A stretch of DNA of 7,633 bases. It comes from an uncultured Eggerthella sp. Its GTDB lineage: Bacteria; Actinomycetota; Coriobacteriia; Coriobacteriales; Eggerthellaceae. Position 1 is the stretch's first letter, and every line of letters begins with the position of its first letter. Shown here piece by piece: positions 6,182-7,633 of this stretch. The stretch lies in NCBI GenBank assembly GCA_902470405.1, contig CABRGJ010000037.1, positions 1-7,633 on the forward strand, written 5' to 3'. The notes beneath the pieces were generated by a model, which saw nothing but the letters and a program-made list of their open reading frames with translations, made no database searches and was not told the DNA's origin. Made by a program: the position numbers and the translations under genes.

Positions 6182-7354
6182 TTACAGTTCGTCCTGGTTG
6201 CCCTTTGCATACTCTTTGAGGATGCCACGGCCAGCGATGTGGACCATGATCTCGACGGTACCGCCACCGATCTGGAAGCCACGGCAGTCGAGCATGAGGC
6301 GAGAAACGCGAGTAGCGTCGGTGTAGCCAAGGCCACCCATGAGCTGGAGAGCACGGGAGCAAACGTCGGTAAGAGCAGGTGCACCATAGCGCTTCAGCAT
6401 AGCTGCGTCGTTGTTGACCGGAATGCCGTTGTCGAGCTTCCAGCAGGTACGATACAGGAAGTTACGGGTGTTGGTCAGAGCGATCTGCATCTCGACGATG
6501 TGCTCCTGAACGAGCTGGAAGGTCTTGATGCCGACGCCGAACTGCTGACGCTCGTTGGTCCAAGCGCAAGCATCGTCCATAGCAGCCTGAGCTTCACCAA
6601 GGAGTTCTGCCAAGAGAACGCAGCGCTCCCACTCGAAGTTCTTCATGAGCTGGAGGAAGCCCTTGCCCTGCTCACCGAGGAGAGCAGACTCAGGAACGAT
6701 GACGTTGTTGAAGTGAACCATCGCGAAGGGGTTGATCTGCATGCCGATCTTGTTGAGCGGCTCGAGAACAACACCAGGGGTGTCCTTGTCAACGAGGTAC
6801 ATGGACATGGACTTGTTCTCAGGAGAAGGATCCTCGTCCTTGCAAACTACGATGAAGCCATTTGCATGCTCTGCAAAGGTAACCCAGGTCTTGGTACCGT
6901 TGATCTCAACGTTACCATCGCCAAGCTTCTTAGCAGTGGTGGTCATGTAGATGTTTGCAGAACCTGCTTCAGGCTCGGAAATAGCGAGGCAGTAAGGAGG
7001 GTAGCCGTTCTCATAGTAGAAGTCGACAGCATACTTGATCTGCTCTTCGGTACCGAACTCGCAAACGTCAAACATGATCAACAGGTTTGGAGCCATAGGG
7101 ATGTTACCACCGATGTGGCAAAGCTCTTCGATAGCGATAGCCATGGTGACATGATCGCAAGGGGTTCCGCCGTACTCAGCAGGAATACCGAGCTTACCGA
7201 AGCCTTCGTCAACCCAGGACTTTGCAATAGCAGAGTCGATACCACGGTTGGTATAAGCCTCAGCGATCTTCTCCTCGGGGAGATGCTCCTTGCCCCATTT
7301 GCGGATGTTCTCACGCAGCAGCTTCTGCTCATCAGAGTAGCTATAATCTAGCAT
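6182..7354 (-). CDS. CaiA-like acyl-CoA dehydrogenase / enoyl-CoA reductase (ACAD1)
   Basis: The 390 residues cover the full acyl-CoA dehydrogenase fold. Seen are ISEPEAGS at 125-132 and NGTKTWVTF at 152-160 in the FAD-binding beta domain, NERQQFG at 267-273, a LYRTCWKLDNG stretch at 300-310 that resembles E. coli CaiA (LYEAAWKADNG), QLMGGLGY at 337-344 and IGGGTVEIM at 362-370. The catalytic Glu of the IYEGT loop is replaced by Gly364, as in CaiA (SGGSDE). Glu243, in EWERCV on helix G, matches the HER glutamate of CaiA and the base of isovaleryl-CoA dehydrogenase. CaiA reduces crotonobetainyl-CoA with electrons from an ETF; reduction of some enoyl-CoA is the best guess here, and carnitine specificity is not shown. 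The ATG follows AAGGAGG at an ideal 6-base spacer. Codons are strongly biased (AAG, AAC and GGT favoured, few rare ones), unlike the genes downstream, so expression is probably high. A terminator follows. Confidence 0.94.
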   Translation of the reverse strand: MLDYSYSDEQKLLRENIRKWGKEHLPEEKIAEAYTNRGIDSAIAKSWVDEGFGKLGIPAEYGGTPCDHVTMAIAIEELCHIGGNIPMAPNLLIMFDVCEFGTEEQIKYAVDFYYENGYPPYCLAISEPEAGSANIYMTTTAKKLGDGNVEINGTKTWVTFAEHANGFIVVCKDEDPSPENKSMSMYLVDKDTPGVVLEPLNKIGMQINPFAMVHFNNVIVPESALLGEQGKGFLQLMKNFEWERCVLLAELLGEAQAAMDDACAWTNERQQFGVGIKTFQLVQEHIVEMQIALTNTRNFLYRTCWKLDNGIPVNNDAAMLKRYGAPALTDVCSRALQLMGGLGYTDATRVSRLMLDCRGFQIGGGTVEIMVHIAGRGILKEYAKGNQDEL

Positions 7355-7360
7355 GTTTTT

Positions 7361-7367
7361 CCTCCTT
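7361..7367 (-). promoter_or_regulatory. Strong ribosome binding site of ACAD1
   Basis: The minus strand reads AAGGAGG, a near-perfect anti-16S match, 6 bases before the ATG at 7354. It agrees with the biased codon use in suggesting high translation. Confidence 0.85.
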
Positions 7368-7405
7368 CAGGAAATCTTTCCTTTTGAACCTAACTTTTAT
7401 CTTTC

Positions 7406-7433
7406 AGCGGGTGAAGCTCCAACATCACCCGCT
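7406..7433. other. Hairpin in the ACAD1 upstream region
   Basis: A perfect 9-bp stem (AGCGGGTGA with TCACCCGCT) encloses a 10-base loop. On the minus strand it is followed by GAAAGATAAAAG, not a T tract, so it is not a standard intrinsic terminator. It lies in the 125 bases between the upstream gene and ACAD1 and could be a processing or mRNA-stabilising stem, or a weak terminator. A 10-base palindrome (ATCATATGAT, 7438-7447), which contains the -10-like TATGAT, lies next to it, without a recognisable -35. Confidence 0.5.
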
Positions 7434-7479
7434 TAAGATCATATGATTTTCAGTCTCTCGACCTGGGGGGGATCCCCGT

Positions 7480-7633
7480 TTACTTGGTTACGTCAGCAGC
7501 AGGTGCAGCCTGCATATCGACGGTAACCTCTTCATTGATGGTCATACCGATCAGATAACCGTCACGTACAGCCTCAAGGAGACGCTTGTACTCGTCGGTC
7601 TTGTAAGGATCGTGCGGACCAACGCCAGCCCAC
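7480..7633 (-). CDS. C-terminal end of an unrecognised protein (5' part outside window)
   Basis: Fifty codons and a TAA stop are visible. The reading frame is open to the window edge and its codon use is as biased as that of ACAD1 (CGT, AAG, GGT, ATC), which supports a real, well-expressed gene. The visible part begins WAGVGPHDPYKTDEYK, continues with a short helix-like stretch (RLLEAVRDGYLIGM) and ends in an Ala-rich tail (QAAPAADVTK). I do not recognise the family from this fragment. Its position 125 bases ahead of ACAD1 on the same strand suggests a role in the same pathway, for example an enzyme that forms or transforms the CoA ester, but that is only inferred from position. Confidence 0.7.
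   Translation of the reverse strand, partial: WAGVGPHDPYKTDEYKRLLEAVRDGYLIGMTINEEVTVDMQAAPAADVTK

Noticed and set aside
5952..6362. Minus-strand frame of 136 codons running from inside ACAD1 into the intergenic gap
   Set aside because: It starts within ACAD1 in another frame, crosses the terminator stem and resembles no protein.
6239..7351. A 370-codon open frame on the plus strand opposite ACAD1
   Set aside because: It lies in exact codon register against ACAD1, so it is open because that biased gene avoids TTA, CTA and TCA codons; its stop is the complement of the CTA Leu codon 2 of ACAD1. The translation has no recognisable domain.
7468..7477. GGGGATCCCC palindrome just after the upstream gene's stop codon
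   Set aside because: Only a 3-bp stem with a 4-base loop is possible, with no T tract; too short to call a terminator or operator.

Overview
The window holds seven complete or partial genes plus a short gene tail, all read on the minus strand and all but the tail belonging to flavin-based acyl-CoA redox chemistry. In transcription order (right to left) these are: the last 50 residues of an unrecognised protein (7480-7633); a CaiA-like acyl-CoA dehydrogenase/reductase, here ACAD1 (6182-7354); a FixA/FixB-like electron transfer flavoprotein, ETF1 (5166-5951 and 4249-5163); a second acyl-CoA dehydrogenase, ACAD2 (3090-4235); a second, more canonical ETF, ETF2 (2285-3067 and 1285-2271); and a membrane-anchored iron-sulfur oxidoreductase (1274 to beyond base 1) of the ETF:menaquinone oxidoreductase (EMO) type, cut by the left edge.

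Genes from ETF1 to the membrane protein are packed 2-22 bases apart, each with a good ribosome binding site, and look like one operon. ACAD1 is set off from them by a 230-base gap that carries a clear intrinsic terminator, and its codon choice is much more biased than that of its neighbours. It is therefore probably expressed at a higher level, with the redox partners transcribed by read-through or from their own promoter.

The parts make a plausible complete path between CoA thioesters and the membrane quinone pool: acyl-CoA/enoyl-CoA <-> ACAD FAD <-> ETF FAD <-> EMO iron-sulfur clusters <-> heme b <-> menaquinone. Both dehydrogenases lack the usual catalytic glutamate of the IYEGT loop (Gly instead). 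ACAD1 has a glutamate at the alternative helix-G position, as in E. coli CaiA and isovaleryl-CoA dehydrogenase; ACAD2 has a glycine there too. This makes physiological reduction of an enoyl-CoA, that is, respiration on an unsaturated CoA ester, an attractive hypothesis. Direction and substrate cannot be read from the sequence.

The organism is an anaerobic bacterium with moderate GC (roughly half), strong AGGAGG-type ribosome binding sites and occasional GTG starts. The mix of CaiA/FixAB-like genes with an EMO-type protein would suit an anaerobic actinobacterium of the Coriobacteriia (Eggerthellaceae) or a clostridial-type firmicute; this is a guess. No RNA genes, mobile elements or CRISPR arrays were seen.
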